DNA of 16,276 nt, taken from NCBI GenBank assembly GCA_947631345.1, contig CANRKW010000015.1:1-16276 (forward strand), read 5' to 3'. Position 1 is the first letter of the stretch, and each line of letters opens with the position of its first letter. Source of the stretch: an uncultured Bacilli bacterium. Lineage in GTDB: Bacteria; Bacillota_I; Bacilli_A; RF39; UBA660. The notes below the pieces were generated by a model. That model saw nothing but the letters and a program-made list of their open reading frames with translations, was not told the origin of the DNA and searched no databases. This document shows positions 7,445 through 14,196 of this stretch, piece by piece. The translations under genes were made by a program, and so were the position numbers.

Positions 7445-7885
7445 ATGAAAGATTATGAATTAAAGGTTAAAGAAAATGATGAAAGAAACGAAAAGTTTTT
7501 AAGTATATTTGAAAGTTGGTTAAATAGTCAAAAGTTAAGTGAAGAAACTATTAATAAACATATGCTTAATGTCATTTTATATATTAATAACTTTTTAAAT
7601 TATTATGATGTAATTAAAATGGAAGAAGGAATAAGAGAAGTATATTCATTTTTAAATGATTGGTTTATTAGAAAATGCCTGTGGGCTTCCGATTCATCAA
7701 TTAAAGAAATGGCAACAAGTATAAAAAAGTTCTATAAATGTATGAGTGAAAATGGTTATGTAAAACCTGAAGATTATAAAGTCTTATGTCGTATAATAAA
7801 AGAAAATATGGATGAATTTTTAGATTCATTAGACGAATTTGAAAATTATGATTATGAAAAAGAAGAATGGGAAGAATTTATTTAA
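7445..7885 (+). CDS. Solo SAM-like (recombinase core-binding) domain protein, no catalytic domain
   Basis: This 146-residue protein resembles the N-terminal SAM-like core-binding domain of tyrosine recombinases and integrases. The region FESWLNSQKLSEETINKHML (about 23-42) is followed by an all-helical domain through SIKEMATSIKKFYKCMSENG, the usual xSxxTxxxxxxxLxxFxxF pattern. It stops where a catalytic domain would begin and instead has an acidic tail (DEFENYDYEKEEWEEF). There is no R..HxxR..Y catalytic set. The stop is followed after 18 bases by the next gene, and the ATG has AAGTGAAGTG upstream. I infer a DNA-binding or structural role rather than recombination. It is unlikely to be a fresh truncation, because the acidic C-terminus looks like a designed end and nothing integrase-like follows in any frame. 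Confidence 0.7.
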   Translation: MKDYELKVKENDERNEKFLSIFESWLNSQKLSEETINKHMLNVILYINNFLNYYDVIKMEEGIREVYSFLNDWFIRKCLWASDSSIKEMATSIKKFYKCMSENGYVKPEDYKVLCRIIKENMDEFLDSLDEFENYDYEKEEWEEFI

Positions 7886-7903
7886 GAAGTAGGAGAACAA
7901 TTT

Positions 7904-8656
7904 ATGGTAAAAGAAAAAAATAAAATAAGTGAAGCAGAAGTTGCAAGAATGATGTTAGAAGGGTTAACTAATTTAAGAACAATGTTACTTAAGAGAAATC
8001 CTCATATAAAAAAATATTATAAATATCGTAATATTCATAGTGAAGTATTAAATAGTATGATAGAGTACATTGATAATGGTAAATTTGATTTAACCGAAGA
8101 ACTAAATAAAAATGAAGAACAACTACTTAAAGAAACAGACAATGATTATGATTTATTAACTATTGATTTTGATTTAAGAAATGATTTAGATTTTCATTTA
8201 TTTATTGATTTTTGTGTATATAAAAATCATCCAGGTATAAAATCTGTTACAGAACACTATATTGATAAAAACAAATTTAGAAATGAAGAAAAAATTAAAA
8301 TGTTAAATGCAATGAATAATTCTATAATATCTTTCTTTAAAATATTAAAATGTAATTATGAAGGATTTGTAGAAGTTGAAGACGTGGTAACAGGTAAAAT
8401 ATATAAAATAATAGATATAGCATTAAGTAGTTCTTTTTCTAATAGTCGTATTATGTATTTTTATTCTAGATTATTTACTATAGATGATATTAGTTTTTTA
8501 TCAAGTTTTATGTCTTTACCTACTAATAATAAGAAAATCAATAACTATGTTAAAAAATGTAAATGTAGAAATAAAAGTAAATTAGTTCAAACATTAGAAG
8601 TATATAACTTAAATAAAGAATATGGTTTTCCAACTATGACAAATATAATCAAATAG
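7904..8656 (+). CDS. Unrecognised 250-aa protein of the accessory operon
   Basis: I do not recognise this family with confidence. The first 130 residues are helical and charged. A segment near 140-175 (KCNYEGFVEVEDVVTGKIYK, then IIDIALSS) has the look of a small beta domain in which a V-x-D-x-x-T-G-x-x-Y/F turn is followed by a conserved I-D-I-x-L-S. I have an impression that this occurs in proteins carrying SEC-C metal-binding motifs, but there is no SEC-C Cys/His tail here. The late KKCKCRNKSK stretch is Lys/Cys-rich and could contact nucleic acid. No signal peptide or membrane helix is evident. AGGAG lies 8 bases before the ATG. It follows the SAM-like protein by 18 bases and precedes the UPF0158 gene by 60. 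Confidence 0.65.
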   Translation: MVKEKNKISEAEVARMMLEGLTNLRTMLLKRNPHIKKYYKYRNIHSEVLNSMIEYIDNGKFDLTEELNKNEEQLLKETDNDYDLLTIDFDLRNDLDFHLFIDFCVYKNHPGIKSVTEHYIDKNKFRNEEKIKMLNAMNNSIISFFKILKCNYEGFVEVEDVVTGKIYKIIDIALSSSFSNSRIMYFYSRLFTIDDISFLSSFMSLPTNNKKINNYVKKCKCRNKSKLVQTLEVYNLNKEYGFPTMTNIIK

Positions 8657-8716
8657 AAGAAGAATATTTAATAAAGAAAATAAAAGGTTAAAAGTAAAAA
8701 AATTAAGGAGAGAAGT

Positions 8717-9133
8717 ATGAAAGTCAAATTAGATAATATAATTGAAGCATTAGAATTTGTGAATGATGGTATGGACACCAGTGCTTATCTAAATCCAAAA
8801 ACTTGTGAAATTGTTTATATAGATGAGTTTTTAAATGATTTTTCTTTAGAAGAAAAAGAAGAAATATATGATGAATATATATGGTTACCTACAAAATTTG
8901 ATATTGATGAATATAATATGATGGAAGAATTTACTGAAACAATAGAAGATGGAAGATTATATAATCAACTATATATTGCATTAAATGGAAAAGGAGCATT
9001 TAGAAGATTTAAAGATACTTGTATTAATTTTGATATTATTGATAAGTGGTATAAATTTAGAGATGAAAAATATAAAGAACTTGCAATAGAATGGTGTAAA
9101 AAAATAATATTAAATTTGAATAGTAGTGTTTAA
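8717..9133 (+). CDS. UPF0158 family protein
   Basis: This 138-residue protein matches the UPF0158 family, which is widespread in bacteria and has no assigned biochemical role. Characteristic segments are the N-terminal beta unit with SAYLNPKTCEIVYI (about 22-35), YIWLPTKFDIDEYNMMEEF (about 54-72) and NGKGAFRRFKD (about 89-103), followed by WYKFRDEKYKELAIEWC. The protein is small, acidic and cytoplasmic, with no Cys cluster or membrane helix. The start is fixed by AAGGAG 6 bases before the ATG. It sits third in a four-gene same-strand cluster; the next gene begins 12 bases downstream, so cotranscription is very likely. Length is normal for the family. Confidence 0.85.
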   Translation: MKVKLDNIIEALEFVNDGMDTSAYLNPKTCEIVYIDEFLNDFSLEEKEEIYDEYIWLPTKFDIDEYNMMEEFTETIEDGRLYNQLYIALNGKGAFRRFKDTCINFDIIDKWYKFRDEKYKELAIEWCKKIILNLNSSV

Positions 9134-9145
9134 AGGAGAAGAATA

Positions 9146-10786
9146 TTGAATAAAAAAGATTTATATGAATTATTGGAAAAATTATGTGAAAAAAGTTCAA
9201 AAGAACAAATTAAAGAATTTTTGTTTAGTATAATTGAAAAAATATCTGATAGTCAAAATAATGAAATAATAGAACTTATTAATGAGTTTTTTAAAGATGA
9301 GTTACAGATTGTTAATTTGGACGATTTGGATAGTACAATAGAAAAAATTGAAAAGCAATTTGATTTAATTAATACTGGTGAATTGCAATTTCACTCTGAA
9401 ACTTACGAAACTGGCGATTATGACTACTTTGATGATGACTATGAAACTAGTTATTATGATTCTGAAAATATTAGTAGTATTATATTAAATGCTTATAATT
9501 TAGCTTTTATATTACTTACAAAAAAAGATTATATAAATGCAAGAAAGCTTCTTGATTTAATTGTTTTTACTAATTATTATGTTTTAGAAGATGATAGTAA
9601 TGATATTTTGGATTATGAAATAAGTGATATTGTATCTTTTAATTTAGTAAATATATATATAAATAAAATATGTTTAACTTTATTATTTATTACTATATTA
9701 ATTAGTGATAAAAGACTTGAAGAAATATATAATTATTATAAATTATTTGTTTTTAGAGATATTAAACTAGAAGATTCTTTTAGTTTAGGATTAGAAAAAA
9801 TTAAAGATTTGGATATATTTTTAAAAGAATGGATACAATTTTTATCTCAAAAAAACGATGATATTTCTTTTAAATTACTAATCAATTCTTTAGAATATAC
9901 TAATTATGATAACTATAAAAAAGTGTTAAAAATGAACAAGGTAACACATCCTAAATTATGTACATTTATATTGAAAAAGATATTTGAATTAAAAAAATAT
10001 AAAGAAGTTATTGAAATAGGTAAAAGTATAATTAATGATGTGAGTGATAGTATAAATAGAGATATTGCATTACTTATAGCTGAATCTTATAAAAAATTTG
10101 ATCCTAATTTCGATATTAGTCAGTATTTATATATAGCACTTGAATCAAGCCATAATGTATCTGATTTAATAAGGATTATAAATAATGATTATTTAGTAAA
10201 ATATAAAGAAGAAATCGATATTATAAAAGAAGATCCATACAAAAATTTAGATAGCAATGCTATAATATTGTTTAGTTATTTTTTAGGAGAATTTGATGTT
10301 TTTTTAGGTTTTATTAAAAAAGATAATCAAGAATATCTAGGTTGGACATACTCACATATGAACACCTATGTTGAATTAGCATTATTCTTACTGTGTGATT
10401 ATAGTGAAACAGAAATAAAAAAGAAATTAGCTAATTCAATATGCTTTGATATAGGAATAGATGATAATTATAATCTTTATAATGCCGATGAAAGAGGAGT
10501 TGAGCATTTTAAAATTCTTAATGTTTGGAAAAAACACTTTACTATTTCTGATAAAATAAAGCAGGATTATATTAGTTGGCTAGAAGAAATAATCTTTAAA
10601 CGAGTAGATGCAATTGTGTCTAATCAACATCGTGGTTCTTATAATAAAGCAGCATTTTTAGTTTGTATTTTAGATGAATGTTTAGAAAATTTAAGTATGA
10701 AAAATAAAGGTGATGTTATTGCTTTTTATGAAAAGAAATATTTAAGATATATAGCATTTAAAAAAGAAATTAATAAATATAAATAG
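9146..10786 (+). CDS. Large helical-repeat protein of the accessory operon (SWIM-associated-like C-terminus)
   Basis: This 546-residue, mostly alpha-helical protein shows TPR-like pairs (for example ILNAYNLAFILLTKKDYINA, then RKLLDLIV near 115-145), suggesting a scaffold. Residues about 85-108 are very rich in Asp, Glu and Tyr (YETGDYDYFDDDYETSYYDS). The C-terminus, RVDAIVSNQHRGSYNKAAFL followed by a Y-x-x-K-Y-L-R-Y-x-A-F-K-x-E pattern, recalls the end of large TPR-like proteins that carry SWIM zinc fingers; no SWIM Cys/His motif is present here, so this is a loose resemblance. The start is TTG: AAAGGAG (9132-9138) lies 7 bases before it and the first in-frame ATG is more than 250 codons in. 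It is the last gene of the operon and is followed by a terminator. Confidence 0.7.
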   Translation: MNKKDLYELLEKLCEKSSKEQIKEFLFSIIEKISDSQNNEIIELINEFFKDELQIVNLDDLDSTIEKIEKQFDLINTGELQFHSETYETGDYDYFDDDYETSYYDSENISSIILNAYNLAFILLTKKDYINARKLLDLIVFTNYYVLEDDSNDILDYEISDIVSFNLVNIYINKICLTLLFITILISDKRLEEIYNYYKLFVFRDIKLEDSFSLGLEKIKDLDIFLKEWIQFLSQKNDDISFKLLINSLEYTNYDNYKKVLKMNKVTHPKLCTFILKKIFELKKYKEVIEIGKSIINDVSDSINRDIALLIAESYKKFDPNFDISQYLYIALESSHNVSDLIRIINNDYLVKYKEEIDIIKEDPYKNLDSNAIILFSYFLGEFDVFLGFIKKDNQEYLGWTYSHMNTYVELALFLLCDYSETEIKKKLANSICFDIGIDDNYNLYNADERGVEHFKILNVWKKHFTISDKIKQDYISWLEEIIFKRVDAIVSNQHRGSYNKAAFLVCILDECLENLSMKNKGDVIAFYEKKYLRYIAFKKEINKYK

Positions 10787-10792
10787 TAATAT

Positions 10793-10824
10793 AGAATTGG
10801 AAAACTTTGTACCAGTTCTTTTTT
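10793..10824 (+). terminator. Intrinsic terminator closing the four-gene operon
   Basis: AGAATTGG (10793-10800) pairs with CCAGTTCT (10812-10819), with one G-T pair, around an 11-base loop, followed by a T-run. Confidence 0.75.
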
Positions 10825-10891
10825 CATTAATTCAAGATAATGATTTATAATCAAAAAAATATCAAAATAATATACTTTCTTTAAAGACATC

Positions 10892-10920
10892 TTTTTAAAT
10901 ACTCTTTAAGATGATATAAT
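10892..10920 (+). promoter_or_regulatory. Extended -10 promoter of the CPBP protease gene
   Basis: TGA-TATAAT (TG at 10912-10913, TATAAT 10915-10920) is an extended -10; the -35 region TTTTTA (10892-10897) is weak. The start near 10927 excludes the ATG at 10925. An inverted repeat, CATCTT (10888-10893) and AAGATG (10908-10913), brackets the promoter and could be an operator. Confidence 0.65.
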
Positions 10921-10942
10921 TAGTATGAAGATAGGTGATACT

Positions 10943-11581
10943 ATGTTTAATCAAATTATAAATAATTTTCTTTTTTCTAGGTTAATTTTTAGTGTGATTA
11001 TTGCTTTCATTGGATTTGCAGTAATAAGTAACTTAAAGAAAAAAGATAAAATTGAAATAAAAGAATACTTAAATATTAAGAAAATAGATGTTACTTTATT
11101 ATTAAAATATTTATTTTTATCATTTATTGTTAGAATAATATTGGAACAATTAGTTATGTTTTTGAACACACCACCTACTGATATACAAGTTCCTTCAAAT
11201 ATTTTTGAAATAATACTTGAGTTTATAGCAACTTGTATTTTTGCGCCAATATTTGAAGAGATAATGTTTAGGTTTGGATTATATAAAAAACTAAATAAGA
11301 AACTAAATATTTATATTTCTATTTTAGTAACATCTTTAGTCTTTGCTTTAATACATTACTATAATATTGATGGTGTGATAATTTTGTTAGGAATAAGTTT
11401 AATATGGAATTATTTATTTTATAAAACAAACAATTTAGTTTATCCTATTCTATTACACTTTTTTCATAATTTGTATGCATTAAGTGGTAATTTGCTTAAT
11501 TTTAGTAATTATTGGTATATATTATTAATGATAAGTATTATAGGATATGTTATTACATTAATAAAAAAGCAAAAAAATTAA
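10943..11581 (+). CDS. CPBP/CAAX-type intramembrane protease, possible bacteriocin immunity protein
   Basis: This 212-residue polytopic membrane protein belongs to the CPBP (CAAX protease and bacteriocin-processing, formerly Abi) family of intramembrane glutamic endopeptidases. The catalytic motifs are complete: E105-E106-I-M-F-R110, a FALIH motif ending in H138, and the third motif H172-F-F-H175-N176. About six hydrophobic helices are visible. In lactic acid bacteria, family members (PlnI- and SkkI-like) give self-immunity to class II bacteriocins; others process prenylated proteins or regulators. The ATG at 10943 is preferred over 10925: GGTGAT lies just before it, and the predicted transcript starts after 10925. 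It lies tail-to-tail, 12 bases away, with a double-glycine-leader peptide gene on the other strand, which favours an immunity or maturation role. That link is inference. Confidence 0.88.
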   Translation: MFNQIINNFLFSRLIFSVIIAFIGFAVISNLKKKDKIEIKEYLNIKKIDVTLLLKYLFLSFIVRIILEQLVMFLNTPPTDIQVPSNIFEIILEFIATCIFAPIFEEIMFRFGLYKKLNKKLNIYISILVTSLVFALIHYYNIDGVIILLGISLIWNYLFYKTNNLVYPILLHFFHNLYALSGNLLNFSNYWYILLMISIIGYVITLIKKQKN

Positions 11582-11590
11582 TTTCTGTTT

Positions 11591-11608
11591 TTCTTAAAAA
11601 CTTAAGAA
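11591..11608. terminator. Weak shared hairpin between CPBP gene and peptide gene
   Basis: TTCTTAA (11591-11597) and TTAAGAA (11602-11608) form a 7-bp AT-only stem around AAAC. It lies where the two convergent genes end and overlaps the last codons of the peptide gene. The stem is weak and the flanking T-runs are short. Confidence 0.3.
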
Positions 11609-11713
11609 TTTAAAAATCCATTTAATAATTTTGATCAGTCCATTACATGTACAAACCATTATTGATGAACCACCATAAATATTAAAAAGATCATTATCAC
11701 TTAATATCTGCAT
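11594..11713 (-). CDS. Double-glycine-leader peptide precursor (bacteriocin-like), 39 aa
   Basis: This short gene encodes a 39-residue precursor. The leader is MQILSDNDLFNIYGG: counting back from the GG cleavage site it has Ile at -4, Leu at -7, Asp at -8 and Leu at -12, the exact hydrophobic/acidic pattern of LSxxELxxIxGG leaders cut by peptidase-C39 ABC exporters. The predicted core (16-39) starts SSIMVCTCNG and continues LIKIIKWIFKFLSF. Lysines 28, 31 and 35 fall on one face of a hydrophobic helix, giving a cationic amphipathic peptide; C21 and C23 form a CxC. The ribosome binding site AGGAGGTGAT is the longest anti-SD match in the window. It converges on the CPBP protease gene. No exporter or modifying enzyme is in view. 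Alternatives are a double-glycine pheromone or, less likely, a chance frame. Confidence 0.8.
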   Translation of the reverse strand: MQILSDNDLFNIYGGSSIMVCTCNGLIKIIKWIFKFLSF

Positions 11714-11718
11714 TAATT

Positions 11719-11728
11719 ATCACCTCCT
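11719..11728 (-). promoter_or_regulatory. Near-perfect ribosome binding site of the peptide gene
   Basis: On the minus strand AGGAGGTGAT matches ten consecutive bases of the sequence complementary to the 16S rRNA 3' end (AGGAGGTGATCC). AGGAGG ends 9 bases before the ATG. Other genes in the window use only partial versions. Confidence 0.85.
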
Positions 11729-11790
11729 ACTATTTATATACTGCAAAAAACACATAAACTCTTTTTAAAACTATGAAAATAATTGAAAAT

Positions 11791-11800
11791 ATTATATAAT
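11791..11800. promoter_or_regulatory. Palindromic ATTATATAAT in divergent intergenic region
   Basis: The 10-mer ATTATATAAT reads the same on both strands and contains TATAAT in each direction (11795-11800 on plus, 11791-11796 on minus). It sits in the 120-base gap between the peptide gene and the primase-helicase and may be the -10 box of one or both. No convincing -35 box was found on either strand. Confidence 0.4.
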
Positions 11801-11833
11801 ATAGTAACTTTATTACTTTTAAAGGGGTGTAGT

Positions 11834-14179
11834 ATGCAAATAAATGATATAATTGAAACCATAAATAAAAAAACTCTTGAAGCAAAAAAACTAATTAACG
11901 AAATAAATGACTTAAAGAAATTGCTTAGTAGTTATGATAATCAATCTAAAGCGAATTTCACTGATGAAGAAAAAATAAATATTTTTATGAATTATTTTAA
12001 AGGTAGAGACAGTGTATATCCTTATCTTTCTATTGATAAAAAAGATCAAAGTAAAAAATATTATATACCTAAATGTGCTAATGAATGGAAGCAAAATATC
12101 TGTTATAAAGCTATGGGTAAAAAATGTAAGGATTGTCCATACTGGGCTGATAAACCAATAGACAAAGAAGTAATAAGAAACCATTTATTTAATAATAATA
12201 CAATTGGTATTTATCCTTTGTTAGAGGATGAAACATGTTATTTTTTGGCTTTTGATTTTGACGATAAAAAGAATGAGAATTATATAAAAGAAGATGTTCT
12301 TGCTTTTACAAAAGTATGTGATGAATATAATGTACCGGTTTCTATTGAAAGAAGTAGATCTGGGCATGGAATACATTTGTGGATTTTCTTTGAAAGTAAT
12401 ATAAAAGCACTTACAGCTAGAAAAATGGGAAGCTTACTTTTATCAAAAACTATGGAGATAAGTGATAATTTAAAAATTGATTCTTTTGATAGAATGTTTC
12501 CAAATCAAGATACTATGCCTAAAGGTGGTTATGGTAATTTAATTGCTCTTCCATTTCAAAAAGAACCAATGGAACATAATAATACAGTTTTTTTAGATAG
12601 AAATTTTATTGCTTATAGTAATCAATATGAGTATTTAAGTAAAGTTAGAAAGATGAGTTATGATGAAGTTTTAAATGTAATAAAAGTATTATCTCAAAAT
12701 ACAATAGATGTAAGTAGTGAATTAGTTGAGTTAAAAAAAGAAATTAATAAAAAAGAAAAAAATACTTTTAATTTTCCAAAAAGTATAAATGTAATATTAA
12801 GTAATATGATATATATAGATAAGAGTGGTCTAAGTTCTGCTGTTAAGAATTGTTTTAGAAGACTTGCTACATTTGCTAATCCTGAATTTTTTAAAAAACA
12901 ACGAATGAGAATGTCTATCTATAATACTCCTATGGTAATTGATTGCAGTAAGGAAGATGATAAATACTTAATGATTCCAAGAGGTAAGTTTGAGTATTTA
13001 TGTGATATATGTAACCAAAATAATGTAAAAATGAATGTTATAGATAAAAGAAATAATGGTAAAAAAATAAAAATTAAATTTAATGGTGAATTAAGAGAAG
13101 ATCAAAAAGAAGCCTTAAATGAAATGTTAAAATATGAAAATGGCATACTTGAAGCACCAACTGGTTTTGGTAAAACCGTCATATGTTGTAAGTTAATAGA
13201 AAAAATGTGTATTAATACACTTATTATTACTTTTAATTTGCATCTTTTAAGACAATGGAAAGTTAGATTAAAGGAATTTTTAGATGTAGATGAAGTTGGA
13301 CAAATTGGAGACGGGAAAAACACTTTAACCAATATAGTTGATGTTGCAAGTATTAAAACAATATATAATGATGGTAAATTTAATGATGTAGTTAAAAATT
13401 ATGGCTTGATAATTATAGATGAATGTCATCATTTATCAGCATACACGTATGAAGCCGCTTTAAATATGGTAAATGCAAAGTATGTATATGGTGTATCAGC
13501 AACTCCAGAAAAAGAAAATGGTCTTACACCAATTATAAAAATGCAATGTGGGGATATTAGATATAAAGTAGATATGAAAGAATACAACAAAAAATTAAAT
13601 TTATCTATGAAAGTATATAGTAAAAATGTACATTTAAATTTTGTAAATAAAAATATAAAAGATTATACAATTAACGAAATATATGATTTAATATCAAAAG
13701 ATGTTATAAGAAATGGTATAATCATTAAAGACATAGAAAATGAATTTAAAAAGGGCAAAAATGTATTAGTTTTAACAGATAGAATCGACCATTTAGAGTA
13801 TTTAAGTGAAATGTTATCTAAAATAACTAAAAATATAATTGTATATCGTGGAAAATTAGATAGAAAAACTCTAAAAAAATATGAAGAATTAGATACTGAT
13901 ATAAAAGAAAGTAATGAAAATAAAATAATAATTGCAACAAGTTCTTGTGTTGGTGAGGGATTTGATGATTCAAGTTTAGATGTTTTGTTTTTGACTATGC
14001 CAATATCTGGAATACAAAGAATAGTGCAATATACTGGAAGACTTCATAGAATAAATGGAAGTAAAAAAGAAACAATTGTCTATGATTATATAGATGACAA
14101 TTTTTCAATGTTAAGACGTATGTTTTTAAAAAGAATAAAAGCATATAAAAAAGTAGGGTATGAAATTATAGAAAAATAG
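11834..14179 (+). CDS. TOTE-type archaeo-eukaryotic primase fused to SF2 helicase
   Basis: This 781-residue cytoplasmic protein joins a nucleotidyltransferase and a translocase. After a short coiled coil (about 1-35), residues about 40-270 match the archaeo-eukaryotic primase (AEP) domain of TOTE conflict systems: FKGRDSVYP, a conserved Cys cluster (C81, C90, C98, C101), IGIYPLLEDET, the metal-binding D141-F-D143, SGHGIHLW (H181) and FDRMFPNQDTMPKGGYGNLI (D219). A superfamily 2 helicase follows, with APTGFGKT (K447), D529-E-C-H-H, GVSATP and QYTGRLHR (732-739). All catalytic motifs look intact. The ATG at 11834 is chosen for AAAGGGGTG upstream; the frame extends 5' only through a TTG that overlaps the likely promoter. 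The phosphoesterase gene follows by 17 bases. A defence or element-encoded role is inferred from the family. Confidence 0.88.
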   Translation: MQINDIIETINKKTLEAKKLINEINDLKKLLSSYDNQSKANFTDEEKINIFMNYFKGRDSVYPYLSIDKKDQSKKYYIPKCANEWKQNICYKAMGKKCKDCPYWADKPIDKEVIRNHLFNNNTIGIYPLLEDETCYFLAFDFDDKKNENYIKEDVLAFTKVCDEYNVPVSIERSRSGHGIHLWIFFESNIKALTARKMGSLLLSKTMEISDNLKIDSFDRMFPNQDTMPKGGYGNLIALPFQKEPMEHNNTVFLDRNFIAYSNQYEYLSKVRKMSYDEVLNVIKVLSQNTIDVSSELVELKKEINKKEKNTFNFPKSINVILSNMIYIDKSGLSSAVKNCFRRLATFANPEFFKKQRMRMSIYNTPMVIDCSKEDDKYLMIPRGKFEYLCDICNQNNVKMNVIDKRNNGKKIKIKFNGELREDQKEALNEMLKYENGILEAPTGFGKTVICCKLIEKMCINTLIITFNLHLLRQWKVRLKEFLDVDEVGQIGDGKNTLTNIVDVASIKTIYNDGKFNDVVKNYGLIIIDECHHLSAYTYEAALNMVNAKYVYGVSATPEKENGLTPIIKMQCGDIRYKVDMKEYNKKLNLSMKVYSKNVHLNFVNKNIKDYTINEIYDLISKDVIRNGIIIKDIENEFKKGKNVLVLTDRIDHLEYLSEMLSKITKNIIVYRGKLDRKTLKKYEELDTDIKESNENKIIIATSSCVGEGFDDSSLDVLFLTMPISGIQRIVQYTGRLHRINGSKKETIVYDYIDDNFSMLRRMFLKRIKAYKKVGYEIIEK

Positions 14180-14196
14180 AAATAGGAGGAGAAAAT

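Noticed and set aside
11733..11738. TATAAA on the minus strand as the -10 box of the peptide gene
   Set aside because: Transcription would begin inside the ribosome binding site, so it cannot be the main promoter.
11783..11833. Longer TTG start for the primase-helicase
   Set aside because: No ribosome binding site precedes it and it covers the likely -10 box; AAAGGGGTG sits before the ATG at 11834.
11912..12184. Leftward open frame opposite the primase domain with hydrophobic residues
   Set aside because: Hydrophobicity comes from complementing an A-rich coding strand; no start signal, and it is fully inside a clear gene.
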